A stretch of 64,000 bases of DNA from Georgenia thermotolerans (GTDB lineage: Bacteria > Actinomycetota > Actinomycetes > Actinomycetales > Actinomycetaceae), in contig NZ_VUKF01000006.1 of NCBI RefSeq assembly GCF_009193185.1, forward strand, positions 1 through 64,000. The letters are read 5' to 3'. This document shows, one piece after another, positions 37,894 to 46,669 of this stretch (position 1 is its first letter; each line of letters opens with the position of its first letter). The position numbers and the translations under genes were made by a program. A model generated the notes under the pieces. The model was given only the letters and a program-made list of their open reading frames with translations, did not search any database and was not told where the DNA came from.

Positions 37894-37945
37894 GCGGCGA
37901 GAACCGGTAGGCGGCCCGCCCCTGTAGGCAGCGCGAACCTGCAGG
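37882..37945 (+). repeat. 17-bp tandem repeat starting at the MerR-type gene stop codon
   Basis: GAGAACCGGTAGGCGGC occurs at 37882 and 37899, followed by two worn copies. TAG is at 37891 (the stop), 37908 and 37925, and a decayed CAG at 37942, all 17 bp apart. Three TAGs cover all three frames. Confidence 0.9.
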
Positions 37946-38024
37946 CATCGCGAAGCGGACAGCAGTGAGCGCCGGTGCGCGGCGCGAACCCGCAGGCCGC
38001 GGCGGGGGTGGCGGACGCCACTGA

Positions 38025-39566
<1,542 letters not shown>

Positions 39567-39569
<3 letters not shown>

Positions 39570-39594
39570 GCGGCTGAGCGGCTGAGCGGCTGAG
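39567..39594 (+). repeat. 8-bp tandem repeat starting on the guaB stop codon
   Basis: The unit TGAGCGGC begins at 39567 (the stop), 39575, 39583 and 39591. The 8-bp step gives TGA in all three frames. Confidence 0.95.
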
Positions 39595-39630
39595 CGGGCG
39601 GCGCGACGCGCCGCCCGCTCAGCCGCTCAG
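39582..39630. terminator. Bidirectional terminator guaB / exonuclease
   Basis: A perfect 24-bp stem (39582-39605 with 39607-39630, 1-nt centre) built from the TGA repeats and GGGCGGCGCG. The minus-strand gene's stop (39627-39629) lies in the outer stem, so both converging genes share it. Confidence 0.85.
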
Positions 39631-40364
39631 GCCGGCGCCTGCAGCGCGGCGAGGTCCTCGGCCAGCGGCATGGGCCAGCCCAGGCCCATCCCGGGCCCGG
39701 CGTGCCCCTGCTCGCGGCGCCAGGCGTTGAAGTCCTCCGCCCACCGGCGGTGCTGGGCCACCTGCCACGCGTGCACCTCGCTCAGCGGGGCGGCGGCGAG
39801 GTCGGGGTAGCGCACGGCCATCCGGGCCAGCAGGTCGAGGGTGGCGACGACGTCGACCTCGGCCGTGTGCAGGTGCCCCGGCTCGGCCACGCCGTAGACG
39901 GCGCACAGGTCCACCAGCCGGCGCGCGCCGGGCCGCTCCCGGTCCAGCGCCCGGTCGAGCACGAGGGGGTCGAGGACCGGCACGCACTCCCCGCCCAGCC
40001 GCTCCCCGAGCGTCGCCAGCCCGTGCCGGGCGAGCTCGTGGTCGAGCAGGGCCAGGTCGAACGCGGCGTTGAACGCCACCACCGGCACCCCCTCGAGCTG
40101 GGCCTCGACGACGAGCGCGGCGATCTCCTCCAGCGCCTGGGCCGGCGCCGCCCCGACCGCCCGGGCCCGCTCCGTGGTGATGCCGTGGATGGCGGTGGCC
40201 GGCCCGGGGATCTCCACGCCCGGGTCGATGATCCACGTCCGCACCGTCGTGGCGTACGCGTCGCGGTGCACCAGGGCGGCGGTGACGATCCGGTCCGTGG
40301 TGACGTCCACGCCGGTGGTCTCGGTGTCGAACCCGAGGAACGGTCCTGCCGACCAGCTGCTCAT
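39627..40364 (-). CDS. DnaQ-like 3'-5' exonuclease
   Basis: 245-aa DEDDh exonuclease. The first acidic pair is in FLGFDTETTGVD (Asp13, Glu15), then HGITTERA, the second Asp in AFNAAFDLALLDHE and the HTAEVDV motif holding the catalytic His and last Asp. It is a stand-alone proofreading-type nuclease, not part of a polymerase; substrate (DNA or RNA) unknown. ATG 40364 is preceded by AAGGAGG 5 nt upstream. It is divergent from the Nudix gene. Confidence 0.92.
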   Translation of the reverse strand: MSSWSAGPFLGFDTETTGVDVTTDRIVTAALVHRDAYATTVRTWIIDPGVEIPGPATAIHGITTERARAVGAAPAQALEEIAALVVEAQLEGVPVVAFNAAFDLALLDHELARHGLATLGERLGGECVPVLDPLVLDRALDRERPGARRLVDLCAVYGVAEPGHLHTAEVDVVATLDLLARMAVRYPDLAAAPLSEVHAWQVAQHRRWAEDFNAWRREQGHAGPGMGLGWPMPLAEDLAALQAPA

Positions 40365-40463
40365 GGCGGCCTCCTTCTCTGCCCCGCACTGTGCCAGCCG
40401 CCACCCACATCGCCCGGGAGGCGCCCGGGCGCGCCCCGACGTGGCGCTGACCACCCGCCCGCC

Positions 40464-40476
40464 TACCCTGAGGGGC
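40464..40476 (+). promoter_or_regulatory. Leaderless promoter -10 element for the Nudix gene
   Basis: TACCCT (40464-40469) lies 7 nt before the GTG. Confidence 0.6.
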
Positions 40477-41190
40477 GTGAACGCCGTCGCCCCCGCCCCC
40501 GCCCCGGACGGCGCGCGCACCGCCCTCGCCGCGCTGGGGGCCCGCGCGGCCGCCGGGGCGTTCCGCCCGCTCGGCGGGCCCCACGCGTACGACCCGGCGG
40601 TCGCCGGGACCTTCCGCCCCGCCGCGGTGCTGCTCCTGCTCGCCCCGGCCGGCCGCCCCGGGCCGGTGGGCGCCGACGTCTTCCTCGTCCAGCGCTCGCC
40701 CCGGCTGCGCCACCACCCCGGGCAGATCGCCCTGCCCGGGGGGCGCGTCGAGGAGGCCGACGCCGACGTCGTCGCCGGCGCGCTGCGCGAGACGCACGAG
40801 GAGATCGGCCTGGCCCCCGAGCACGTCGAGGTCCTCGGCCAGCTGCCCCCGGTGCTGGTCCCGGTCAGCCGCTACGTCGTCACCCCGGTGCTCGGCTGGA
40901 CCCCCCGGGCGCACCTGGCCACCAAGGTGGCCGCGGGGGAGGTGCTGCACACGATCCGCGCCTCCGTGGACGCCCTGCTCGACCCGGCCGCCCGGGCCGC
41001 GGTGACCGTGCCCGGACGGCCCTTCCGCAGCGCGGGCTTCCGCAGCCCGGCCGGCTGGATCTGGGGGTTCACCGGCAACCTCCTCGACCACGTCTTCACC
41101 GAGCTGGGCTGGACCCGGCCGTGGGACACGAGCCGGGAGGTGCAGGTGCGCTACGACGCCCGCGGCCTGGTGACGGCGCAGGACGACTGA
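40477..41190 (+). CDS. Nudix hydrolase, CoA pyrophosphatase type
   Basis: 237-aa Nudix protein. The Nudix box spans residues 89-111, from GGRVEEAD to ALRETHEEIGL, with all metal-binding glutamates present. The preceding SPRLRHHPGQIALPGG matches the CoA-diphosphatase signature (NudL/NUDT7 group), so it probably hydrolyses CoA or acyl-CoA to 3',5'-ADP and (acyl-)phosphopantetheine. The C-terminal WIWGFTGNLLDHVFTELGW fits. GTG 40477 has TACCCT 7 nt upstream. coaA is encoded in the same window but not near. Confidence 0.88.
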   Translation: MNAVAPAPAPDGARTALAALGARAAAGAFRPLGGPHAYDPAVAGTFRPAAVLLLLAPAGRPGPVGADVFLVQRSPRLRHHPGQIALPGGRVEEADADVVAGALRETHEEIGLAPEHVEVLGQLPPVLVPVSRYVVTPVLGWTPRAHLATKVAAGEVLHTIRASVDALLDPAARAAVTVPGRPFRSAGFRSPAGWIWGFTGNLLDHVFTELGWTRPWDTSREVQVRYDARGLVTAQDD

Positions 41191-41271
41191 CCGGGCGGCC
41201 GCGGCCCGCGCCGGTCCCGCCTCGCAGGACCGCCTCCTGGGCCTCCCCGGCGGGGTTCCGGCCGAGGACGG

Positions 41272-41283
41272 TAGCCTCGAAGG
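41272..41283 (+). promoter_or_regulatory. Leaderless promoter -10 element for guaB3
   Basis: TAGCCT (41272-41277) lies 6 nt before the GTG. Confidence 0.6.
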
Positions 41284-42408
41284 GTGAGCAACGAGATCGA
41301 GATCGGCCGGGGAAAGCGCGCGCGCCGCGCCTACAGCTTCGACGACGTCGCCGTCGTCCCGTCGCGTCGCACCCGCGACCCCGAGGACGTCTCGGTGAGC
41401 TGGCAGATCGACGCCTTCCACGTCGACATGCCCGTCCTCGCCGCCCCGATGGACTCGGTGATGAGCCCGGCCACGGCCATCGAGCTCGGCCGCCTCGGCG
41501 GCATCGGCGTGCTCGACCTCGAGGGCCTGTGGACCCGCTACGACGACCCCGCGCCCCTGTACGACGAGATCGTCGAGCTGCCCGCCGAGCGGGCCACCGC
41601 CCGCATGCAGGAGATCTACTCCGAGCCGGTCAAGCCCGAGCTCGTGCGCGACCGCCTCGGCGAGATCCGCGCCGCCGGCGTGACGGTGGCCGGCAGCCTG
41701 TCCCCGCAGCGCACCCAGGAGCACTGGCGCACCGTGGTCGAGGCCGGCGTCGACCTGTTCGTCATCCGCGGCACCACCGTCTCCGCCGAGCACGTCTCCT
41801 CCCAGGCCGAGCCGCTGAACCTCAAGCGCTTCATCTACGAGCTCGACGTGCCCGTCATCGTCGGCGGGGCCGCCACCTACACCGCCGCGCTGCACCTGAT
41901 GCGCACCGGCGCCGCCGGGGTGCTGGTCGGCTTCGGCGGCGGCGCCGCGCACACCACCCGCCGCTCGCTGGGCATCCACGCCCCGATGGCCTCCGCCGTC
42001 GCCGACGTCGCCGCCGCCCGCCGCGACTACATGGACGAGTCCGGCGGCCGCTACGTCCACGTCATCGCCGACGGCGGCGTCGGCCGCTCCGGCGACCTGG
42101 TCAAGGCGGTCGCGTGCGGCGCCGACGCCGTCATGCTCGGCGCGGCGCTGGCCCGCGCCAGCGAGGCGCCCGGCCGCGGCTGGCACTGGGGCTCCGAGGC
42201 GCACCACCCCGAGCTGCCGCGCGGCGAGCGCGTCCGGGTCGGCACGGTCGGCACGCTGGCGGAGATCCTCCACGGACCCTCCCGCACCGCCGACGGCACG
42301 CTCAACCTCATCGGCGCGCTGCGCCGCACCATGGCCACCACCGGCTACTCCGACGTCAAGGAGTTCCAGCGGGTCGAGGTCGTCGTCTCGCCCTACTCGC
42401 CGTACTGA
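41284..42408 (+). CDS. guaB3: GuaB3 family IMP dehydrogenase-related protein
   Basis: 374-aa TIM-barrel protein of the actinobacterial GuaB3 family, found near guaB throughout the phylum. It lacks CBS domains. Family blocks: RRAYSFDDVAVVPSRRTRD, LAAPMDSVMSP, IVGGAATYTAALHLMRTGAAGVLVG and ADGGVGRSGDLVKAVACGADAVMLG. The only cysteine is in the VACGADAV strand; the catalytic Cys loop of true IMPDH (SICTTR) is not present, so IMPDH activity is doubtful and the function is unsettled. GTG 41284 has TAGCCT 6 nt upstream. Confidence 0.93.
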   Translation: MSNEIEIGRGKRARRAYSFDDVAVVPSRRTRDPEDVSVSWQIDAFHVDMPVLAAPMDSVMSPATAIELGRLGGIGVLDLEGLWTRYDDPAPLYDEIVELPAERATARMQEIYSEPVKPELVRDRLGEIRAAGVTVAGSLSPQRTQEHWRTVVEAGVDLFVIRGTTVSAEHVSSQAEPLNLKRFIYELDVPVIVGGAATYTAALHLMRTGAAGVLVGFGGGAAHTTRRSLGIHAPMASAVADVAAARRDYMDESGGRYVHVIADGGVGRSGDLVKAVACGADAVMLGAALARASEAPGRGWHWGSEAHHPELPRGERVRVGTVGTLAEILHGPSRTADGTLNLIGALRRTMATTGYSDVKEFQRVEVVVSPYSPY

Positions 42409-42921
42409 TGGGCGCCGGCCCGGCGCCGGCCGACGGCGCCGACGTCACCTCGGCGGCCGACGAGGAGCTCGGCGGCACGGCCGCGGGGCTGGGGGACGAC
42501 GTCGAGATCGGCGAGGCGCACGAGCGACGAGGCCGGCGCGGTCGTCGGCCTGTGGCACGCCTGCGGGCTGACCCGCCCGTGGAACGACCCGCGCGCCGAC
42601 CTGGACCAGGCCCGCGCGGGGGCGACGTCGACGGTCCTGGTCGCCCGGCGCGCCGGCGTCGTGGTCGGGACGGTCATGGCCGGCGTCGACGGGCACCGGG
42701 GGTGGGTGTACTACCTCGGCGTCCAGCCCGGCGAGCAGGGCCGCGGGCTCGGCTCGGCCTTGCTGCGCGCGGCGGAGGCATGGCTGGGCGCCCACGGCGC
42801 ACGGAAGGTCCAGCTCATGGTCCGCACCGGCAACCCGGTGTCCGGGTTCTACGCCGGGCACGGCTACGCCGTGCAGGACTGCCTGGTGCTGGGCCGCTGG
42901 CTCGAGCCGGCGGCCGGCTGA
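42408..42921 (+). pseudogene. GNAT family acetyltransferase with a +1 frameshift near the N-terminus
   Basis: From about 42520 one frame encodes an almost complete YpeA-like GNAT: TSDEAGAVVGLWHACGLTRP, then WNDPRADLDQA, VVVGTVMAG, the acetyl-CoA loop GVQPGEQGRGLGSALL and VRTGNPVSGFYAGHGY. That frame has no start codon until GTG 42661, which would remove the first third of the fold. The missing first strand, VEIGEA, is in the neighbouring frame, open from an ATG at 42408 that overlaps the guaB3 stop. Removing one base near 42519 joins the two into VEIGEATSDEAG. So this is either a recent frameshift, a sequencing error, or a truncated gene read from 42661. Confidence 0.65.
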
Positions 42922-42955
42922 GCGTGCCGGGGGCCGGGGGCCGAGGCCTCGGGCG

Positions 42956-43141
42956 CTACTTCCAGGTCCGGCCGACGTGGACGTCGCGGTGGTCGTTCTC
43001 GTGCCCCGGCTGGAAGGAGCACTCGGCGACCCGGCGCCCCCACTTGTCTCGGCGGTTGGCGGAGCACACGCGCCGCGGCTCGGGCGGGCGCGCGTGGATG
43101 AGGCTGCGCAGGATGTCCAGGGTGCGGTCGTCGTCTGACAC
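42956..43141 (-). CDS. Small Cys/His protein, function unknown
   Basis: 61-aa basic protein starting at GTG 43141 with GAAGGAG 7 nt upstream. Two cysteines and two histidines are spaced as RRVCSANRRDKWGRR, then VAECSFQPGHENDHRDVH. The last part resembles the C-x4-GH-x3-HR motif of small actinobacterial zinc-binding proteins, so a single zinc site is plausible. No family is recognised. The good ribosome site supports a real gene. Confidence 0.6.
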   Translation of the reverse strand: MSDDDRTLDILRSLIHARPPEPRRVCSANRRDKWGRRVAECSFQPGHENDHRDVHVGRTWK

Positions 43142-43206
43142 GGGTCGGCTCCTTCACGGAGAGATACGCGAGCTGACCTGGGAGGGATGTCGGCGATGTG
43201 GGACCT

Positions 43207-43220
43207 GCCTGCCGGCAGGC
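43207..43220. promoter_or_regulatory. 14-bp perfect palindrome upstream of the small Cys/His gene
   Basis: GCCTGCCGGCAGGC lies 66 nt before the small gene, in the divergent region shared with the HPr gene. It is a possible operator. A CCCCTC-GAAA-GAGGGG hairpin also lies in this region at 43293-43308. Confidence 0.35.
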
Positions 43221-43388
43221 GCCAGGGGGAAGCGCGAAGGCGCCGGAGAGACGCGGAAGTTGGTCCACGGTAGCGCGCCCCTCGCCTGTACGCCCCTCGA
43301 AAGAGGGGGAAGGCCTACCGGTCGGCCGGGTGGCCGGCGCCCCCGCGCCGATCGGTCCGGCCAACGGTGTTCACGCAGGTGCGAGGCG

Positions 43389-43394
43389 TATCCT
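43389..43394 (+). promoter_or_regulatory. -10 element of the HPr gene
   Basis: TATCCT, 35 nt before the HPr ATG, giving a short leader that contains GGGAAGGA. I see no clear -35. Confidence 0.45.
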
Positions 43395-43428
43395 CGCGTC
43401 AACGTCCGCAACTGAGGGAAGGACCGTC

Positions 43429-43695
43429 ATGGCTCAGCGCAGCGCCGTCGTCGCCTCCAAGGTGGGGCTCCACGCCCGTCCCGCCGCCGTCTTCGTCAAG
43501 GCCGTCGCCGACTCCGGCGTGCCGGTGACCATCGCGAAGGGGGCGGGCGAGCCGGTCGACGCCACGAGCATCCTCGGCGTCATGACGCTGGGCGCCGACC
43601 ACGGCGACGAGGTGACCCTCACCGCCGAGGGCGAGGGCGCCGAGGAGGTGCTCGACCGCCTCGTCGACCTGCTCACCACCGACCTGGACGCCTGA
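43429..43695 (+). CDS. ptsH: Phosphocarrier protein HPr
   Basis: 88-aa phosphotransferase-system carrier passing phosphate from enzyme I to sugar-specific EIIA. The active-site histidine is His15 in [12 protein letters not shown], and Ser47 is in the regulatory position ([11 protein letters not shown]). The ATG is preceded by GGGAAGGA. No enzyme I or EII gene is in the window, so it stands alone, as is common in actinobacteria. Confidence 0.93.
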   Translation: MAQRSAVVASKVGLHARPAAVFVKAVADSGVPVTIAKGAGEPVDATSILGVMTLGADHGDEVTLTAEGEGAEEVLDRLVDLLTTDLDA

Positions 43696-43843
43696 CGCCG
43701 GGGCCGAGGGCGGGCGCCTGACGCCCGAGGGTCGCGTCCGCCCGGCGGGCCCGCGTGACGCCCCTCACCGCGGTGGTGCGAGGATGGGTGGGCACAGACA
43801 GCGGCGCCGCGGTGCGCCGTCGACCTCGAGACATGGAGCAGCA

Positions 43844-45259
43844 GTGACGCAGCAGCAGACGGGCGAAGTCGCGCAGGAGTACCGGATCGAGCACGACACC
43901 ATGGGCGAGGTCCGGGTCCCCAAGGACGCCCTCTACTCGGCCCAGACCCAGCGGGCCGTCGAGAACTTCCCGATCTCCGGCCGTGGCCTGTCCTCGCACC
44001 ACATCTCGGCCCTCGGCCAGGTCAAGCGTGCCGCCGCGCTGGCCAACGCCGAGCTCGGCGTCCTGCCCGAGGACGTGGCCCAGGCGATCGCCGCCGCGGC
44101 CGAGGAGGTCATCGCCGGCAGGCACGACGACCACTTCCCGATCGACGTCTTCCAGACCGGCTCGGGCACCTCGTCCAACATGAACACCAACGAGGTCGTG
44201 GCCAACCTGGCCAGCGCGCGGCTGGGCCGGCCCGTGCACCCCAACGACCACGTCAACGCCTCCCAGTCCTCCAACGACGTCTTCCCGTCCTCGATCCACA
44301 TCGCCGCCATGCAGGCCGTGGAGGAGGAGCTGCTGCCGGGGCTGGAGGTGCTCGCCGCCTCGCTCGAGCGCAAGGCCGAGGAGTTCGCGGACGTCGTCAA
44401 GTCCGGCCGCACCCACCTCATGGACGCCACGCCCATCACCCTGGGCCAGGAGTTCTCCGGGTACGCCGCCCAGATCCGCTACGGCATCGACCGGGTCAAC
44501 GCGACCCTGCCGCGCCTGGCCGAGCTGCCGCTGGGCGGCACCGCCGTCGGGACCGGCATCAACACCCCGCAGGGCTTCTCGCAGCGGGTCATCGAGCTGA
44601 TCGCCGAGAACACCGGGCTGCCCCTGGTGGAGGCGAAGAACCACTTCGAGGCCCAGGCGGCGCAGGACTCCCTGGTGGAGACCTCCGGGGCGCTGCGCAC
44701 CATCGCGGTGTCGCTGACGAAGATCGCCAACGACCTGCGGTGGATGGGCTCCGGCCCGCGCACCGGGCTCGGCGAGCTGGCGCTGCCGGACCTGCAGCCC
44801 GGGTCCTCGATCATGCCCGGGAAGGTCAACCCGGTGGTGCCCGAGGCGACCGTCATGGTCGCGGCCCAGGTGATCGGCAACGACGCGGCCATCGCGTTCG
44901 CCGGCGCCCAGGGCAACTTCGACCTGCTGGTGATGCTGCCGGTCATGGCCCGCAACCTGCTGGAGTCCATCACCCTCGTCGGCAACGTCTCCCGGGTGCT
45001 GGCCACCAAGACGGTGGACGGGCTCGTGGCGAACGTGGAGCGGTGCCTGGAGCTGGCCGAGTCCTCCCCGTCGATCGTCACCCCGCTGAACCGGATCATC
45101 GGTTACGAGGCGGCCGCCAAGATCGCCAAGCACTCGGTCAAGCAGGGCATCACCGTGCGCGCGGCGGTGGAGGACCTCGGCTACGTCGAGCGCGGGGAGA
45201 TCACCCCCGAGCAGCTCGACGCCGCGCTCGACGTGCGGAGCATGACCGGCCAGCACTGA
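43844..45259 (+). CDS. fumC: Class II fumarate hydratase
   Basis: Hydrates fumarate to malate in the TCA cycle, next after the SdhCAB reaction. The 471-aa product starts [19 protein letters not shown]. The conserved regions are [39 protein letters not shown] and the fumarase signature [14 protein letters not shown] 43844 follows GGAG by 5 nt. It is oxygen-stable and iron-free, unlike class I enzymes. It converges on ackA across a 222-bp region with two short 19-bp arrays and a terminator. Confidence 0.96.
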   Translation: MTQQQTGEVAQEYRIEHDTMGEVRVPKDALYSAQTQRAVENFPISGRGLSSHHISALGQVKRAAALANAELGVLPEDVAQAIAAAAEEVIAGRHDDHFPIDVFQTGSGTSSNMNTNEVVANLASARLGRPVHPNDHVNASQSSNDVFPSSIHIAAMQAVEEELLPGLEVLAASLERKAEEFADVVKSGRTHLMDATPITLGQEFSGYAAQIRYGIDRVNATLPRLAELPLGGTAVGTGINTPQGFSQRVIELIAENTGLPLVEAKNHFEAQAAQDSLVETSGALRTIAVSLTKIANDLRWMGSGPRTGLGELALPDLQPGSSIMPGKVNPVVPEATVMVAAQVIGNDAAIAFAGAQGNFDLLVMLPVMARNLLESITLVGNVSRVLATKTVDGLVANVERCLELAESSPSIVTPLNRIIGYEAAAKIAKHSVKQGITVRAAVEDLGYVERGEITPEQLDAALDVRSMTGQH

Positions 45260-45281
45260 CCCCGGCGCCCCCGCCCGCCCG

Positions 45282-45325
45282 CGAGACGTCAAGAACGGCG
45301 CGAGACGTCAAGAACGGCGCGAGTC
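45282..45325 (+). repeat. 19-bp repeat array C, downstream of fumC
   Basis: CGAGACGTCAAGAACGGCG is present twice (GACGTC at 45285 and 45304), then a partial third copy. It has the same period and orientation relative to the upstream gene as array A. Confidence 0.85.
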
Positions 45326-45360
45326 GGCGGGGGAGCGGGGCTCGGTGAGTGAGACGCAGC

Positions 45361-45390
45361 GACGGCGCCCCCCGGGGAGGGGGCGCCGTC
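45361..45390. terminator. Hairpin between convergent fumC and ackA
   Basis: GACGGCGCCCCC (45361-45372) pairs with GGGGGCGCCGTC (45379-45390), with a 6-nt loop. Confidence 0.75.
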
Positions 45391-45422
45391 GTCCTGTCAT
45401 CGCGAGGTCGTGCGCGCGTCGT

Positions 45423-45481
45423 GGCGTCCCGCGCGCCCAGACGACGTCTCGGTGCGAAGATGACATCTCACCGAGCGGGGG
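45423..45481 (+). repeat. 19-bp repeat array D, abutting ackA
   Basis: GACGTCTCGGTGCGAAGAT starts at 45443, followed 19 bp later (45462) by GACATCTCACCGAG... A worn copy precedes them. The last unit ends next to the ackA stop (45482-45484), as array B does next to its gene. Confidence 0.75.
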
Positions 45482-46669
45482 TCAGAGCAGCGACATCGCC
45501 TGGCGGGCGATCGCCAGCTCCTCGTTGGTGGGCACCACGAGCACGGTCACCCGCGAGCCGTCCGCGGAGATGACCCGCGGCTCCTTTGAGCGCTGGGCGT
45601 TCTTCTCCGGGTCGAGCTCGATGCCGAGGAAGCCGAGCCCGGCCACCGCCCCGGCGCGCACGACGTCGTCGTTCTCCCCGACCCCGGCGGTGAAGGCCAG
45701 CGCGTCCAGCCCGCCCATGACCGCGGCGTAGGCGCCGACGTACTTGCGCAGCCGGTGGGTGTAGACGTCCAGGCCGAGCTTGGCGGCGGCGTCGCCCTCC
45801 TCGATGAGGCGGTGGACCTGGCGCAGGTCGTTCTCCCCGGTCAGGCCCTTCAGGCCGGAGCGCTTGTTGAACAGGTCGTCGATCTCGTCGACGCTCATCC
45901 CCGCGTTGCGGGCCAGGTGGAACACCGTGGCCGGGTCGATGTCGCCGGTGCGGGTGCCCATGACCAGCCCCTCGAGCGGGGTCAGGCCCATGGAGGTGTC
46001 CACCGCCCGCCCGCCGACCACGGCGGAGGCGGAGGCGCCGTTGCCCAGGTGCAGGACGATCTGGCGCAGGTCGTCGCGGCCGAGCAGCTCGCTCACCTTC
46101 GCCGAGACGTACTGGTGGGAGGTGCCGTGGGCGCCGTAGCGGCGCACCGAGTACCTCTCGGCCACCTCGCGGTCCAGCGCGTAGGTGGCGGCGTCGTCGG
46201 GCAGGCCCTGGAAGAAGGCGGTGTCGAAGACGACGACGTGCGGCACGTCGGGCAGCAGCATCCGCCCCACCTGGATGCCGCGCAGGTTCGCCGGGTTGTG
46301 CAGCGGGGCCAGGGGCGAGAGCCGCTCGATGGTGGCGACGACGTCGTCGTCGACCAGCGCCGGCCCGGCGAACCGCCGCCCGCCCTGGACCACCCGGTGG
46401 CCGACGGCGACGATGCCCGCCTCGGCCAGATCCGGGCCGACCTCCTGGAACAGCTCGAGCACCTGACGCAGGCCGTCGCCGTGGTCGAGCACCCGGTCGT
46501 GCCGCTCGGTGACCTCGCCGTCGTTGCGGTGCTCGATGTGCCCCGCGCTCTCCCCGATGCGCTCGACGAGCCCCGAGGCCAGCGCGGTGCCCGCGTCGGG
46601 GTCGACCAGCTGGTACTTGATGGACGAGGACCCCGAGTTGATGACGAGGACGGTGCGGCTGGCGCTCAT
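45482..46669 (-). CDS. ackA: Acetate kinase
   Basis: Converts acetyl phosphate and ADP to acetate and ATP. The 395-aa product begins VLVINSGSSSIKYQLVD. Further blocks are GHRVVQGG, VVVFDTAFFQGLP, GAHGTSHQYVS, LHLGNGASASAV and ALAFTAGVGEN, all typical of the ASKHA acetokinases. ATG 46669 overlaps the pta stop (ATGA). Together with pta and the upstream phosphoketolase gene it makes an ATP-yielding acetyl-phosphate branch. Confidence 0.97.
   Translation of the reverse strand: MSASRTVLVINSGSSSIKYQLVDPDAGTALASGLVERIGESAGHIEHRNDGEVTERHDRVLDHGDGLRQVLELFQEVGPDLAEAGIVAVGHRVVQGGRRFAGPALVDDDVVATIERLSPLAPLHNPANLRGIQVGRMLLPDVPHVVVFDTAFFQGLPDDAATYALDREVAERYSVRRYGAHGTSHQYVSAKVSELLGRDDLRQIVLHLGNGASASAVVGGRAVDTSMGLTPLEGLVMGTRTGDIDPATVFHLARNAGMSVDEIDDLFNKRSGLKGLTGENDLRQVHRLIEEGDAAAKLGLDVYTHRLRKYVGAYAAVMGGLDALAFTAGVGENDDVVRAGAVAGLGFLGIELDPEKNAQRSKEPRVISADGSRVTVLVVPTNEELAIARQAMSLL

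Noticed and set aside
43693-43758. Stop-codon repeat array after the HPr gene
   Set aside because: GCCTGACGCC recurs once 26 bp on, but the units diverge quickly and the third TGA breaks the period.
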